From Streptomyces sp. 3214.6 (GTDB lineage: Bacteria; Actinomycetota; Actinomycetes; Streptomycetales; Streptomycetaceae): a stretch of 64,000 bases of DNA. The stretch spans positions 620,001-684,000 of the forward strand of contig NZ_LT670819.1 of NCBI RefSeq assembly GCF_900129855.1, in the 5' to 3' direction. The position numbers and the translations under genes were made by a program. The notes under the pieces are model-generated. The model was not told the DNA's origin, searched no databases, and was given only the letters and a program-made list of their open reading frames with translations. Positions 54,777 to 63,159 of this stretch are shown piece after piece; position 1 is the first letter of the stretch, and every line of letters begins with the position of its first letter.

Positions 54777-56138
54777 GTGACGAAGACCGCACCCCTGCGC
54801 CCCGGCAGCGCGAGCGGCGTCCGCTCCGGCGGGCCGCTCGCCGCGCTGCTGTGCGAGTGGCTGCCGCGCCAGCGCTGGTTCGCCGGCAAGGACCGGCCCC
54901 TCACCGACCTGCGCATGCTGTCGATGACCGAGCTGTATCCCGGCTGTCTGCATCTGCTCGTGCACGCCGATCAGTCGGGCCTCCCGACACCCGGCGGCAC
55001 TCCCCCGGCCGGTGACTGCTATCAGCTCCTCCTCGGCATCCAGGAGCATCTGTCGCCTCGGCTGGGCCGTGCCCTGATCGGCAGGGTGGAGGAAGGACCG
55101 ATGGCGGGGCTGACGGTCCATGACGCGTTGCAGGACCCCCGGTCGGCGCATCTGCTCCTGGAGCGGATGCGGCATCCCGGCACGCTGGGCCCGCTGTGCT
55201 TCGAGTCGGCCCCGTGTGTGTCGCTGCCTCCGGGGCTGGCGCCGCGGCTGCTGGAGGCCGAGCAGTCCAACACCTCGTTGGTGTACGGGGACGCGTTCAT
55301 CCTGAAGATCTTCCGGCGGATCCAGGCGGGGGTGAACCCCGATCTGGAGGTGCCGGTCGCGCTGGCCGGGCAGGGGTGCGGGCGGGTACCCGCGCCCGTG
55401 GCCTGGTTCCGGACGACGCATCCGCAGGAGGCGACGCTCGGCGTGCTCCAGCCCTTCCTGCCCGACGCCTCCGACGGCTGGACACTGGCGCTGCGGGCCC
55501 TCGCTCGCGGTGAGGACTTCACGGCGGAGGCCGAGGAACTGGGACGGGCCACGGCGGACGTCCACCTCGCGCTGGCCGCGGCGCTCCCGGCCGGTCCGGA
55601 CGCCGAGGACGGGCGGACGGCGGCGGCGATGACCGAGCGGCTGGAGGCGGCCGCGCACCATGTGCCGGCGCTGCGCCCGTTCGTCCCGGGCCTGACCACC
55701 GCCTTCGGCGCGCTGTCCGTGTGCGATGCCGGCCCGCCCGCCCAGCGCATCCACGGCGACCTGCACCTCGGTCAGGTCCTGCGCGCCGGACGGGACTGGT
55801 TCGTCATCGACTTCGAGGGCGAGCCGTCGCGTCCGCTGGCCGAACGGCGCAGCGCCCACTCCCCGGTCCGGGACATCGCCGGGATGCTGCGCTCGTTCGA
55901 CTACGCCGCCCGCCAGCGCCGCCCGTGGCGGCCGGAGTGGGCGCGCCGTTGCCGGGAGGCCTACTGCGCGGGCTATGCAGCCCGCGCGGGCTGGGACCCC
56001 CGTAAGAAACATGCCCTGTTGCGTGCCTACGAGACGGACCGAGCCGTGTACGAAGTGCTGTACGAGGCCCGTAACCGTCCCGACTGGCTGCCCGTACCCA
56101 TGGCGGCGATCGAGCGACTCGCCGTCCGAGGAGGCTGA
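54777..56138 (+). CDS. mak: Maltokinase (Mak/Pep2)
   Basis: A 453-residue aminoglycoside-phosphotransferase-like kinase making maltose-1-phosphate from maltose and ATP. N-terminal cap (LLCEWLPRQRWFAGKDRP), catalytic loop IHGDLHLGQVL (Asp328) and metal-binding VIDFEGEPSRPLAERR. The GTG at 54777 follows an AAAGGA-type site. Placed between treS and glgB with short gaps. Confidence 0.95.
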   Translation: MTKTAPLRPGSASGVRSGGPLAALLCEWLPRQRWFAGKDRPLTDLRMLSMTELYPGCLHLLVHADQSGLPTPGGTPPAGDCYQLLLGIQEHLSPRLGRALIGRVEEGPMAGLTVHDALQDPRSAHLLLERMRHPGTLGPLCFESAPCVSLPPGLAPRLLEAEQSNTSLVYGDAFILKIFRRIQAGVNPDLEVPVALAGQGCGRVPAPVAWFRTTHPQEATLGVLQPFLPDASDGWTLALRALARGEDFTAEAEELGRATADVHLALAAALPAGPDAEDGRTAAAMTERLEAAAHHVPALRPFVPGLTTAFGALSVCDAGPPAQRIHGDLHLGQVLRAGRDWFVIDFEGEPSRPLAERRSAHSPVRDIAGMLRSFDYAARQRRPWRPEWARRCREAYCAGYAARAGWDPRKKHALLRAYETDRAVYEVLYEARNRPDWLPVPMAAIERLAVRGG

Positions 56139-56143
56139 CCCCT

Positions 56144-58348
56144 GTGGCCCTGCGTGACATCTCTCCGCCCGAGTCGGCCGGCCCCCGCCCGCGCACGGCG
56201 CCCGCGCTCGACGCCGGCGACCGTGGGCGGCTGCTCTCGGGCGCCCACCACGATCCGCACGGCTTGCTGGGCGCGCACCCGGTGCCGGGCGGGATCCTCT
56301 TCCGGGTGCTGCGGCCCTTCGCGGACGCCGTGAGCGTCGTGATCGACGGCGACCCCACCCCGCTGGTCTCCGAGGGCGACGGTCTGTTCGCCGTCGTTCT
56401 GCCGCTCGATGCGATCCCCGCGTACACGCTGCTGGTGTCGTACGAGGGCGTCGAGCAGAAGGTGGACGACCCCTACCGCTTCCTGCCGGCTCTCGGCGAT
56501 CTCGATCTGCATCTCATCCGTGAGGGGCGGCACGAGGCGTTGTGGAAGGCGCTCGGCGCGGAGCCGATGGCCCACCAGGGGGTGATCGGCACCCGGTTCA
56601 CGGTGTGGGCGCCGAACGCCCAGGGCGTGCGGGTCGCCGGCGACTTCTGCTGCTGGGACGGGACCGCGTTCCCGATGCGGTCCCTGGGTTCGTCCGGCGT
56701 GTGGGAGCTCTTCCTGCCCGGGATCGGCGAGGGCGCCCGGTACAAGTTCGAAATCACCTCCCGCCACGGCCACCGCTTCCTCAAGGCCGATCCGATGGCC
56801 CGGTGCGCGGAGGTGCCGCCGGACACCGCGTCGATCGTGCACGCCTCGCACTACGAGTGGGCGGACCAGGAGTGGATGGCGCACCGGGGCGACGTGCCCG
56901 TGCATGTGGCTCCGTTCTCCGTGTACGAGGTCCATCTCCCCTCCTGGCGGCCAGGGCTGACGTTTCGTCAGCTGGCCGAGGAGCTGCCGCCGTATGTCAG
57001 CGACCTCGGCTTCACCCATGTGGAGTTCATGCCGGTCGCCCAGCATCCGTTCGCGGGTTCCTGGGGATACCAGGTCACCGGTTTCTACGCGCCGGCCTCG
57101 CGGCTCGGCACGCCGGACGACTTCAAGTTCCTGGTGGACGCCCTGCACCGGGCCGGAATCGGCGTGATCGTGGACTGGGTGCCGGCGCACTTCCCCAAGG
57201 ACGACTGGGCGTTGGCGCGGTTCGACGGGGACCCGCTCTACGAGCCCGGGGACTCGCGGCGGGCCGAGCATCCGGACTGGGGGACGTTCGAGTTCGACTT
57301 CGGGCGCATCGAGGTGCGCAACTTCCTGGTGGCGAACGCCACTTACTGGTGCGAGGAGTTCCATGTCGACGGGCTGCGGGTGGACGCCGTCGCCTCGATG
57401 CTCTATCTCGACTACTCACGGGACTCCGGGCAGTGGTCGCCGAACGTGTTCGGCGGCCGCGAGGACCTGGCCGCGATGGCGTTCCTGCAGGAGATGAACG
57501 CGACGGTGTACCGGCGCAATCCGGGGGTCGTGACGATCGCCGAGGAGTCCACCGCCTGGGACGGGGTGACCAGGCCGACCGACAGCGGCGGTCTGGGGTT
57601 CGGGCTGAAATGGAACATGGGCTGGATGCACGACTCGCTGCAGTACATCGCCAAGGAGCCGGTGCACCGCAAGTACCACCACAACGAGATGACCTTCTCG
57701 ATGGTGTACGCCTACAGCGAGAACTACGTCCTGCCGATCTCGCACGACGAGGTCGTCCACGGCAAGCAGGCTCTGGTGTCGAAGATGCCCGGCGACTGGT
57801 GGCAGCGGCGGGCCAACCACCGCGCCTACCTGGGCTTCATGTGGGCCCATCCGGGCAAGCAACTGCTCTTCATGGGGCAGGAGTTCGCCCAGGGCGCGGA
57901 GTGGTCGCAGGAGCACGGCCCCGAGTGGTGGCTGCTGGAACCGGGGTACGCGTCCGCGGGCGACCACCGGGGGGTGCGGGACCTGGTGCGTGATCTCAAC
58001 GCGGTCTACCGGGCCACGCCCGCCCTGTGGGAGCGCGACACCGACCCGGCCGGGTTCCGGTGGGTGGTCGGCGACGCCGCGGACGACAACGTGTTCGCGT
58101 TCCTGCGCCACGACGCCCAGGGCGCGCCGCTCCTCGCCGTCAGCAACTTCTCCCCCGTCGTGCGCCACGACTACCCGCTCGCCGTCCCCGGCGACGTCCC
58201 GGCCTGGCGGGAGCTGCTGAACACCGATGCCGAGCGCTACGGCGGCAGCGGTGTCGTCGGCCCCGCCCCGGTCGCACCCGAGCGGGGGGAGCTCCGGCTG
58301 ACGCTGCCACCCCTGGCCACGGTGTGGCTGACCCCTTCGTCCGTGTGA
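56144..58348 (+). CDS. glgB: 1,4-alpha-glucan branching enzyme GlgB
   Basis: A 734-residue GH13_9 enzyme. Two N-terminal beta domains (DPHGLLGAHPVPGG, then the CBM48 TRFTVWAPNAQGVRVAGDF), the barrel with nucleophile Asp414 (GLRVDAVASMLYLDYSR), acid Glu467 (TIAEES) and SHDEVVHGK, and a C-terminal all-beta domain. It starts 5 bases after the mak stop. Completes the GlgE pathway by adding alpha-1,6 branches. Confidence 0.97.
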   Translation: MALRDISPPESAGPRPRTAPALDAGDRGRLLSGAHHDPHGLLGAHPVPGGILFRVLRPFADAVSVVIDGDPTPLVSEGDGLFAVVLPLDAIPAYTLLVSYEGVEQKVDDPYRFLPALGDLDLHLIREGRHEALWKALGAEPMAHQGVIGTRFTVWAPNAQGVRVAGDFCCWDGTAFPMRSLGSSGVWELFLPGIGEGARYKFEITSRHGHRFLKADPMARCAEVPPDTASIVHASHYEWADQEWMAHRGDVPVHVAPFSVYEVHLPSWRPGLTFRQLAEELPPYVSDLGFTHVEFMPVAQHPFAGSWGYQVTGFYAPASRLGTPDDFKFLVDALHRAGIGVIVDWVPAHFPKDDWALARFDGDPLYEPGDSRRAEHPDWGTFEFDFGRIEVRNFLVANATYWCEEFHVDGLRVDAVASMLYLDYSRDSGQWSPNVFGGREDLAAMAFLQEMNATVYRRNPGVVTIAEESTAWDGVTRPTDSGGLGFGLKWNMGWMHDSLQYIAKEPVHRKYHHNEMTFSMVYAYSENYVLPISHDEVVHGKQALVSKMPGDWWQRRANHRAYLGFMWAHPGKQLLFMGQEFAQGAEWSQEHGPEWWLLEPGYASAGDHRGVRDLVRDLNAVYRATPALWERDTDPAGFRWVVGDAADDNVFAFLRHDAQGAPLLAVSNFSPVVRHDYPLAVPGDVPAWRELLNTDAERYGGSGVVGPAPVAPERGELRLTLPPLATVWLTPSSV

Positions 58349-58417
58349 ACAGGACCGGACGGGGCAGTCGGGTGCGTACCACCCGCCTACGAAGGCCGCA
58401 GAGAAAGGCCGCATCCC

Positions 58418-59512
58418 GTGCGCACCGTCGGAGTGGAGGAGGAGCTCCTCCTGGTCGACCCGGAGACCGGGGAGCCGCAAGCCCTGTCGGCCGCCGTCCT
58501 CGCCCGCGCCTCGCGGTGCGAGGAGGCGGAGGAGCCGCCGGTCTTCCAGAAGGAACTGCACAACCAGATGCTCGAGTTCGCCACCCACCCGCAGTCGGGC
58601 ATGGGCGAGCTCGGCGCGGAGATCGTGCGGATCCGCGGAGAGGCGGCACGGCACGCGCGGGAGACAGGGTGCGCGGTCGCCGCGCTCGCCACGTCGCCGC
58701 TCGCGGTGCGCCCCTCCGTCAGCAGGGGCCGGCGCTACCAGTGGATGGCGGATCAGTACGGCATCGCGACCCGTGAACAGATCGTGTGCGGGTGTCACGT
58801 CCATGTCTCCGTCGGCTCCGACGAGGAGGGTGTCGCGGTCATCGACCGGATCCGGCCCTGGCTGTCGGTGCTGGCGGCACTGAGTGCCAACTCGCCGTTC
58901 TGGCAGGGCAAGGAGACGGACTACAGCAGTTATCGCAGCCGGGTGTGGCAGCGCTGGCCGTCGGCGGGTCCGACCGAGCTGTTCGGTTCGGCGGAGCGCT
59001 ACCACGGGCGGGTGGCGGACATGGTGGCCACGGGCACGATCCTCGACGAGGCCATGGTCTACTTCGACGCCCGGCTGTCGGCGCGCTATCCGACGGTGGA
59101 GGTGCGGGTCGCGGACGTCTGTCTGCACGCGGACACCGCCGTGCTGATCGCCACGCTGGTGCGGGGCCTCGTCGAGACGGCCGCCCGCGAGTGGGAGGCC
59201 CGCCTCGATCCGCTGGACCACAGTGTGAGCCTGCTGCGGCTGGCCGGCTGGCGCGCCGCCCGCTCGGGGCTGACCGCGGATCTGCTGCACCCGGCGACCA
59301 TGCGGCGCACCCGCGCCGAGACGGTCGTACGGGCTCTGCTGGCGCATGTCGAGGATGCGCTGGCGGACAGCGGGGACCTGGAGCGGGCCCGGGCGTCCTG
59401 TGCCGAACTGCTGAAGAACGGCAACGGTTCACGGATCCAGCGGGAGGTGTGGGAGCGCACGGGAAGTCTGCGCGAGGTCGTCACGACGTGCGTGCGGCAC
59501 ACCCAGGCCTGA
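58418..59512 (+). CDS. YbdK-type carboxylate-amine ligase (GCS2 family)
   Basis: A 364-residue glutamate-cysteine-ligase family 2 protein. VGVEEELLLVD at the N-terminus and HNQMLEFATHP, CGCHVHVSVGSDEE and VEVRVADVC are family motifs for ATP/metal and substrate binding. Streptomyces members act as weak glutamate-cysteine ligases or unknown amide ligases. The GTG at 58418 begins directly at conserved sequence. Confidence 0.9.
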   Translation: MRTVGVEEELLLVDPETGEPQALSAAVLARASRCEEAEEPPVFQKELHNQMLEFATHPQSGMGELGAEIVRIRGEAARHARETGCAVAALATSPLAVRPSVSRGRRYQWMADQYGIATREQIVCGCHVHVSVGSDEEGVAVIDRIRPWLSVLAALSANSPFWQGKETDYSSYRSRVWQRWPSAGPTELFGSAERYHGRVADMVATGTILDEAMVYFDARLSARYPTVEVRVADVCLHADTAVLIATLVRGLVETAAREWEARLDPLDHSVSLLRLAGWRAARSGLTADLLHPATMRRTRAETVVRALLAHVEDALADSGDLERARASCAELLKNGNGSRIQREVWERTGSLREVVTTCVRHTQA

Positions 59513-59656
59513 GGCGATCCACCCCGTCGAGATCATCAAGGCGGATTACTTATTCGTTCCAGGCCACAACCGGACCCGCCTGGGCTAGATTCGACCACCG
59601 TCGATAACGGTTCCCGTCGGCGGTGTCACAGTCCGTACACGTCACAGGAGCAGCGC

Positions 59657-61561
59657 ATGCGCGACTTCGCCCTCGCTCCCCGCACCGTCCCGCCCCTGAC
59701 CGGAGGGCTCGCCGACAGCGTTTTCGAGACAGCCGCCCGTACCCCCACCCTCCCGGTGCTCTCCCGTCGCCCGGACGCCGCCTCCGCCGGCTGGCAGGAG
59801 GTCACGGCCGTCGAACTGCGGGACGAGGTGATCGACCTCGCCAAGGGGTTCGTGGCGTCCGGCATCAAGCCCGGTCACCGCGTGGCGATCATGGCGCGCA
59901 CCCGGTACGAGTGGACGGTGCTCTGCCATGCGCTGTGGGCGGTGGGAGCCGAGGTCGTCCCCGTCTATCCGACGTCCTCGCGCGAGCAGGTCGAGTGGAT
60001 CCTGCGGGACGCCCGTTGTGTGGGCGTGGTCGTCGAGGACGAACAGAGCGTCATGACCGTGGGATCGGTGTGCGCGGCCCTGCCCGCGCTGCGGCACGTC
60101 TGGCAGTTGGACGCGGGTGCGCTCGAAGAACTCGGGCGGCGCGGCGAGTTGGTGCCGGGGACCACGGTGGACTCGCTGCGCCGGATCGTGCTGCCCGACT
60201 CCACCGCGGTGATCGCCTACACCTCCGGCACCTCGGGCCGGCCGCTGGGCTGCGCGCTGAGTCACCGCAGCCTGGCGAGCCCCTGCGACACGCTGCTGGC
60301 CGGCTGGGGGCACACGGCCGCGCCCGCGGGTGAGCAGCCGAGCGTCCTCGCCTTCCTGCCGTTCTCCCACGTGTACGGGCTGATGATCCAGGGCCTCTGC
60401 CTGCGCGGTGGCATCCTGATGGGTCACGAGCCCGATCTCGGCGCGGACGCGCTGTCGGAGTCGCTGCGCACCTTCCGTCCGACGTATCTGTACGCGGTCC
60501 CGTCGGTGTTCGAGAAGATCTACAAGAACTTCCTGCGGGCGGCCCAGGAATCGGGCCGCGGGGTGCTGTTCGAGCGGGCGGCGGAGACCGCCCGGGATTT
60601 CGCGGCCGCCGTGGAACGGCAGCGGCTGGGCCGCGGCTCGGGGCCCGGTTTCGACCTGCGGTTCCAGCACGCCCTCTTCGAACGGACGGTGTACCGCAGA
60701 CTCCGGGCCGCGCTGGGCGGTCGCGTCCACCGCGCCACCTCGGGCGGCTCCCCGCTCCACCGCGACCTGTCCCTGTTCTACGAGGGCATCGGCATCTATG
60801 TGCACGACGGGTACGGCCTGACCGAGACCGGCGGCGGGATCACCATGCAGCCGCTGGGCCGGGAGAAGTCGGGCACCGTAGGTCAGGCCCTGCCGGGCAC
60901 GGAGATCCGGGTGGCGCAGGACGGGGAGATCCTGGTGCGCGGCCCGTCGGTGTTCCAGGGCTATGTGGGCGACGACACCGCGACGCGGGCCGCGCTGTGG
61001 GGCGGCTGGCTGGCCACGGGCGACCTCGGGTTCCTGGACTCGGACGGCTATCTCACGATCACGGGGCGCAAGAAGGACGTCATCATCACCAGCAGCGGCA
61101 AGAGCGTGGCGCCGACCGCGCTGGAGCAGCGGCTGCGGATGCATCCGCTCGTGCACCAGGCGGTGGTCGTGGGCGACAACCGGCCCTGTGTGGGCGCGCT
61201 GATCACCCTGGACCCCGATTTCCTGGCGCACTGGCGCGGCCGCCTCACGCTGTACGGCGACACGCAGAGCCGGGAGGCCCGCGAGGAGAACGCCCTGCGG
61301 GAGGAGATCGGGCGGGCCGTGGCCGCGGCGAACAGCGCGGTGTCCCGTTCGGAGTCGATCCGGGCGTTCCGTATCCTGCCGCAGCCGTTCGACCAGACCA
61401 ACGGTCTGCTGACGCCCTCGATGAAGCTGCGCCGTGACTCGATCGTGGCGCACTACGCGGCGGAGATCGAGGCGATGTACCAGGCGCGGGCGCGCCCGCC
61501 CCGGCAGAGCGCGCCGGAGGAGGTGCTGAGCTGGGACGACGCGGACGACGTGTTCCGTTGA
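59657..61561 (+). CDS. Long-chain acyl-CoA synthetase / AMP-dependent ligase with altered P-loop
   Basis: A 634-residue ANL-superfamily ligase (FadD15-like). Acyl-AMP motif YTSGTSGRPLGCALSH (Thr189-Gly198) has Leu197 where a Lys is nearly always present (TSGTTGxPKG). Other core motifs are intact: DGYGLTETGGG, GGWLATGDLGFLDSDGYLTITGRKKDVI and the C-terminal Lys in LLTPSMKLRR. Because the adenylation Lys is conserved, activity may remain, but ATP binding could be altered. GGAG precedes the ATG. Substrate chain length unknown. Confidence 0.92.
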   Translation: MRDFALAPRTVPPLTGGLADSVFETAARTPTLPVLSRRPDAASAGWQEVTAVELRDEVIDLAKGFVASGIKPGHRVAIMARTRYEWTVLCHALWAVGAEVVPVYPTSSREQVEWILRDARCVGVVVEDEQSVMTVGSVCAALPALRHVWQLDAGALEELGRRGELVPGTTVDSLRRIVLPDSTAVIAYTSGTSGRPLGCALSHRSLASPCDTLLAGWGHTAAPAGEQPSVLAFLPFSHVYGLMIQGLCLRGGILMGHEPDLGADALSESLRTFRPTYLYAVPSVFEKIYKNFLRAAQESGRGVLFERAAETARDFAAAVERQRLGRGSGPGFDLRFQHALFERTVYRRLRAALGGRVHRATSGGSPLHRDLSLFYEGIGIYVHDGYGLTETGGGITMQPLGREKSGTVGQALPGTEIRVAQDGEILVRGPSVFQGYVGDDTATRAALWGGWLATGDLGFLDSDGYLTITGRKKDVIITSSGKSVAPTALEQRLRMHPLVHQAVVVGDNRPCVGALITLDPDFLAHWRGRLTLYGDTQSREAREENALREEIGRAVAAANSAVSRSESIRAFRILPQPFDQTNGLLTPSMKLRRDSIVAHYAAEIEAMYQARARPPRQSAPEEVLSWDDADDVFR

Positions 61562-61578
61562 GTCACAGCGCGTGGACG

Positions 61579-61604
61579 GCGGGCGGCCCCGGGTGGGCCG
61601 CCGC
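61579..61604 (+). terminator. GC-rich hairpin after acyl-CoA synthetase gene
   Basis: Arms GCGGCCC (61583-61589) and GGGCCGC (61595-61601) with loop CGGGT; outer bases extend it with one bulge. No T-run. Located 20 bases past the stop. Confidence 0.5.
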
Positions 61605-61729
61605 GGTCGTAGGCCGGCGGGTGGCGGACGCGTAGCCTGTGCGGGCCCGGGAACCCTGAAGGGGGCGAAGCCTGAGAGCCGTACGAGAAAGGACGACGGT
61701 CCCGGCAGCAGCGGGGCCGCACAGACGAC

Positions 61730-62176
61730 ATGGCAACCGAGCCGCGTGGTAACGACGCATTGTCCTCCTGGGCGATTCCGAGCCGTACGGCCCGTTTCGC
61801 GGGTGAACCGCAGGATGTGACGGGTGCGCGGCTGGCCGCGGAGGAGTTCCTCGATGAGCTGGCGCGGGCCTCGCCGCCCGCGGCGCCGGAGTGCTGGCAC
61901 GACATCGTGCTGATCGTGGCGGAGCTGGCCGCCAATGCGGTCCAGTACGCTCCCGGCCCCTTCGAACTGCACCTTCGCCGCACGTTCGACGGTGTGCATG
62001 TCACGGTCCACGACACCAACAGCGCGCCGCCCGCGCCCCGGCCGTTCCATCCCGACAGCGGGGGCGGTGGCATCGGCTGGTATCTGGTGCAGACCCTCTG
62101 CAGCCAGGTCAGCGTGGTGCCGAACGAGGTGGGCCGAGGTGAGGGGAAGGACGTCCACGTGTTTCTGCCCTGGTGA
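61730..62176 (+). CDS. RsbW-like ATP-binding regulatory protein
   Basis: A 148-residue GHKL ATPase of the HATPase_c_2 group: N-box VAELAANAVQYA, DTNSAPPAP, then GGGGIGWYLVQTL as G-box. The group includes anti-sigma kinases RsbW/SpoIIAB and numerous orphan Streptomyces copies. It is convergent with another protein of the same type. Confidence 0.88.
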   Translation: MATEPRGNDALSSWAIPSRTARFAGEPQDVTGARLAAEEFLDELARASPPAAPECWHDIVLIVAELAANAVQYAPGPFELHLRRTFDGVHVTVHDTNSAPPAPRPFHPDSGGGGIGWYLVQTLCSQVSVVPNEVGRGEGKDVHVFLPW

Positions 62177-62205
62177 CGGCGGTGACGGGCGCCCGGTCGC
62201 TCCCG

Positions 62206-62655
62206 TCAGCCCGTCGGGCCCGTGGGCCGGATCGGCACGAACACGGTGATCGTCTTGCCTCCCGTCGACCGTTTCTCGATGGTGACGTCCCGGGCCAGTC
62301 GGACGACCAGGGGCCAGCCGTAGCCGCCCGTGCGGTGTCCGGCCGGTGCCACGTCCGCTCCGCATGCCGCGGCGGGCAGGTCCTCGCTGTGGTCGTGCAC
62401 GGCCAGCCGGATCCCGTCGTCCACGGGCGTCATCTCGAACCCGGCGAGTCCGCCGCCGTGCCGCAGCGCGTTGGCCACCAGTTCCGAGACGACCAGCAGC
62501 AGGTCGATGACGTCCGCCTCCCGGGCCGGCCGCACCGACGGGTCCCAGCCGGCGGCCACCACCGAGCGGGCGTGGGCCCGGGCGGACGCGGCGGTCGTCA
62601 CCGGCGCCGCCGGACCCGTGGCCGGCCCGGCGGACGCGAGTTCCTCCTCTCTCAC
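62206..62655 (-). CDS. RsbW-like ATP-binding regulatory protein
   Basis: A 149-residue GHKL ATPase: LVVSELVANALRHGGG (N-box), AVHDHSEDLP and GGYGWPLVVRLARDV (G-box). GTG start overlaps the stop of the PRC-barrel gene (GTGA). A sigma factor gene lies divergently 0.5 kb away, a plausible but unproven target. Confidence 0.88.
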   Translation of the reverse strand: MREEELASAGPATGPAAPVTTAASARAHARSVVAAGWDPSVRPAREADVIDLLLVVSELVANALRHGGGLAGFEMTPVDDGIRLAVHDHSEDLPAAACGADVAPAGHRTGGYGWPLVVRLARDVTIEKRSTGGKTITVFVPIRPTGPTG

Positions 62656-63023
62656 GCCGGCGTCGTCCCGCGCGGGGTCAGCCGGCGGTAGTGGTCGCCG
62701 ACGGCGGCGAGGTACGCCGGATCCGTCGTCTCGCTGTCGGTGCGGAAGCGCGGTGCTTCCTTGACCTCGTCCCCGGTACAGGCCAGGGAGACCTTGCGGC
62801 CCGCGTGATCGACGCGCGTCACGACGCCGACCGGGACGACGGCGCTCCTGCCGAACAGCCAGACGCCCGTGTCGACGACCAGGTGCCGCATGCCGTGCGG
62901 GCCGGCCTCACGTTCCACATGTCCGAGGGTGCCGTCGGTGGTCACGACGGCGTAGCCGGTCAGGTCCTGCCCCTCGACAGCGCCGCTGCCCGGCGCGTAC
63001 GACCAGATTCCGTCGATGGTCAC
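62652..63023 (-). CDS. PRC-barrel domain protein
   Basis: A 123-residue protein with a PRC-barrel-like pattern: LTGYAVVTTDGTLGHVERE, HLVVDTGVWLFGRSAVVPVGVVTRVD and SLACTGDEVKEAP. GTG 63023 has GGGAG 4 bases upstream. Streptomyces carry several such small stress-linked PRC-barrel proteins of unknown function. Coupled with the RsbW-like gene downstream. Confidence 0.85.
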   Translation of the reverse strand: MTIDGIWSYAPGSGAVEGQDLTGYAVVTTDGTLGHVEREAGPHGMRHLVVDTGVWLFGRSAVVPVGVVTRVDHAGRKVSLACTGDEVKEAPRFRTDSETTDPAYLAAVGDHYRRLTPRGTTPA

Positions 63024-63159
63024 ACTGCTCCCTTCTCGCGCCCCACAGCACCAATTACCCTGCCGCGGCAGCCGCATTCGAAATGTGTTCGGCATGAGAA
63101 GCGGATGCGGGGGCAGACGGACTGCGTCATCGACCGGCTCGACGAACGGAGTGAGCGGC

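Noticed and set aside
59642..62365. 907-codon frame antisense to the acyl-CoA synthetase gene
   Set aside because: No recognisable domain, composition of a shadow frame, while the plus strand has full ANL motifs.
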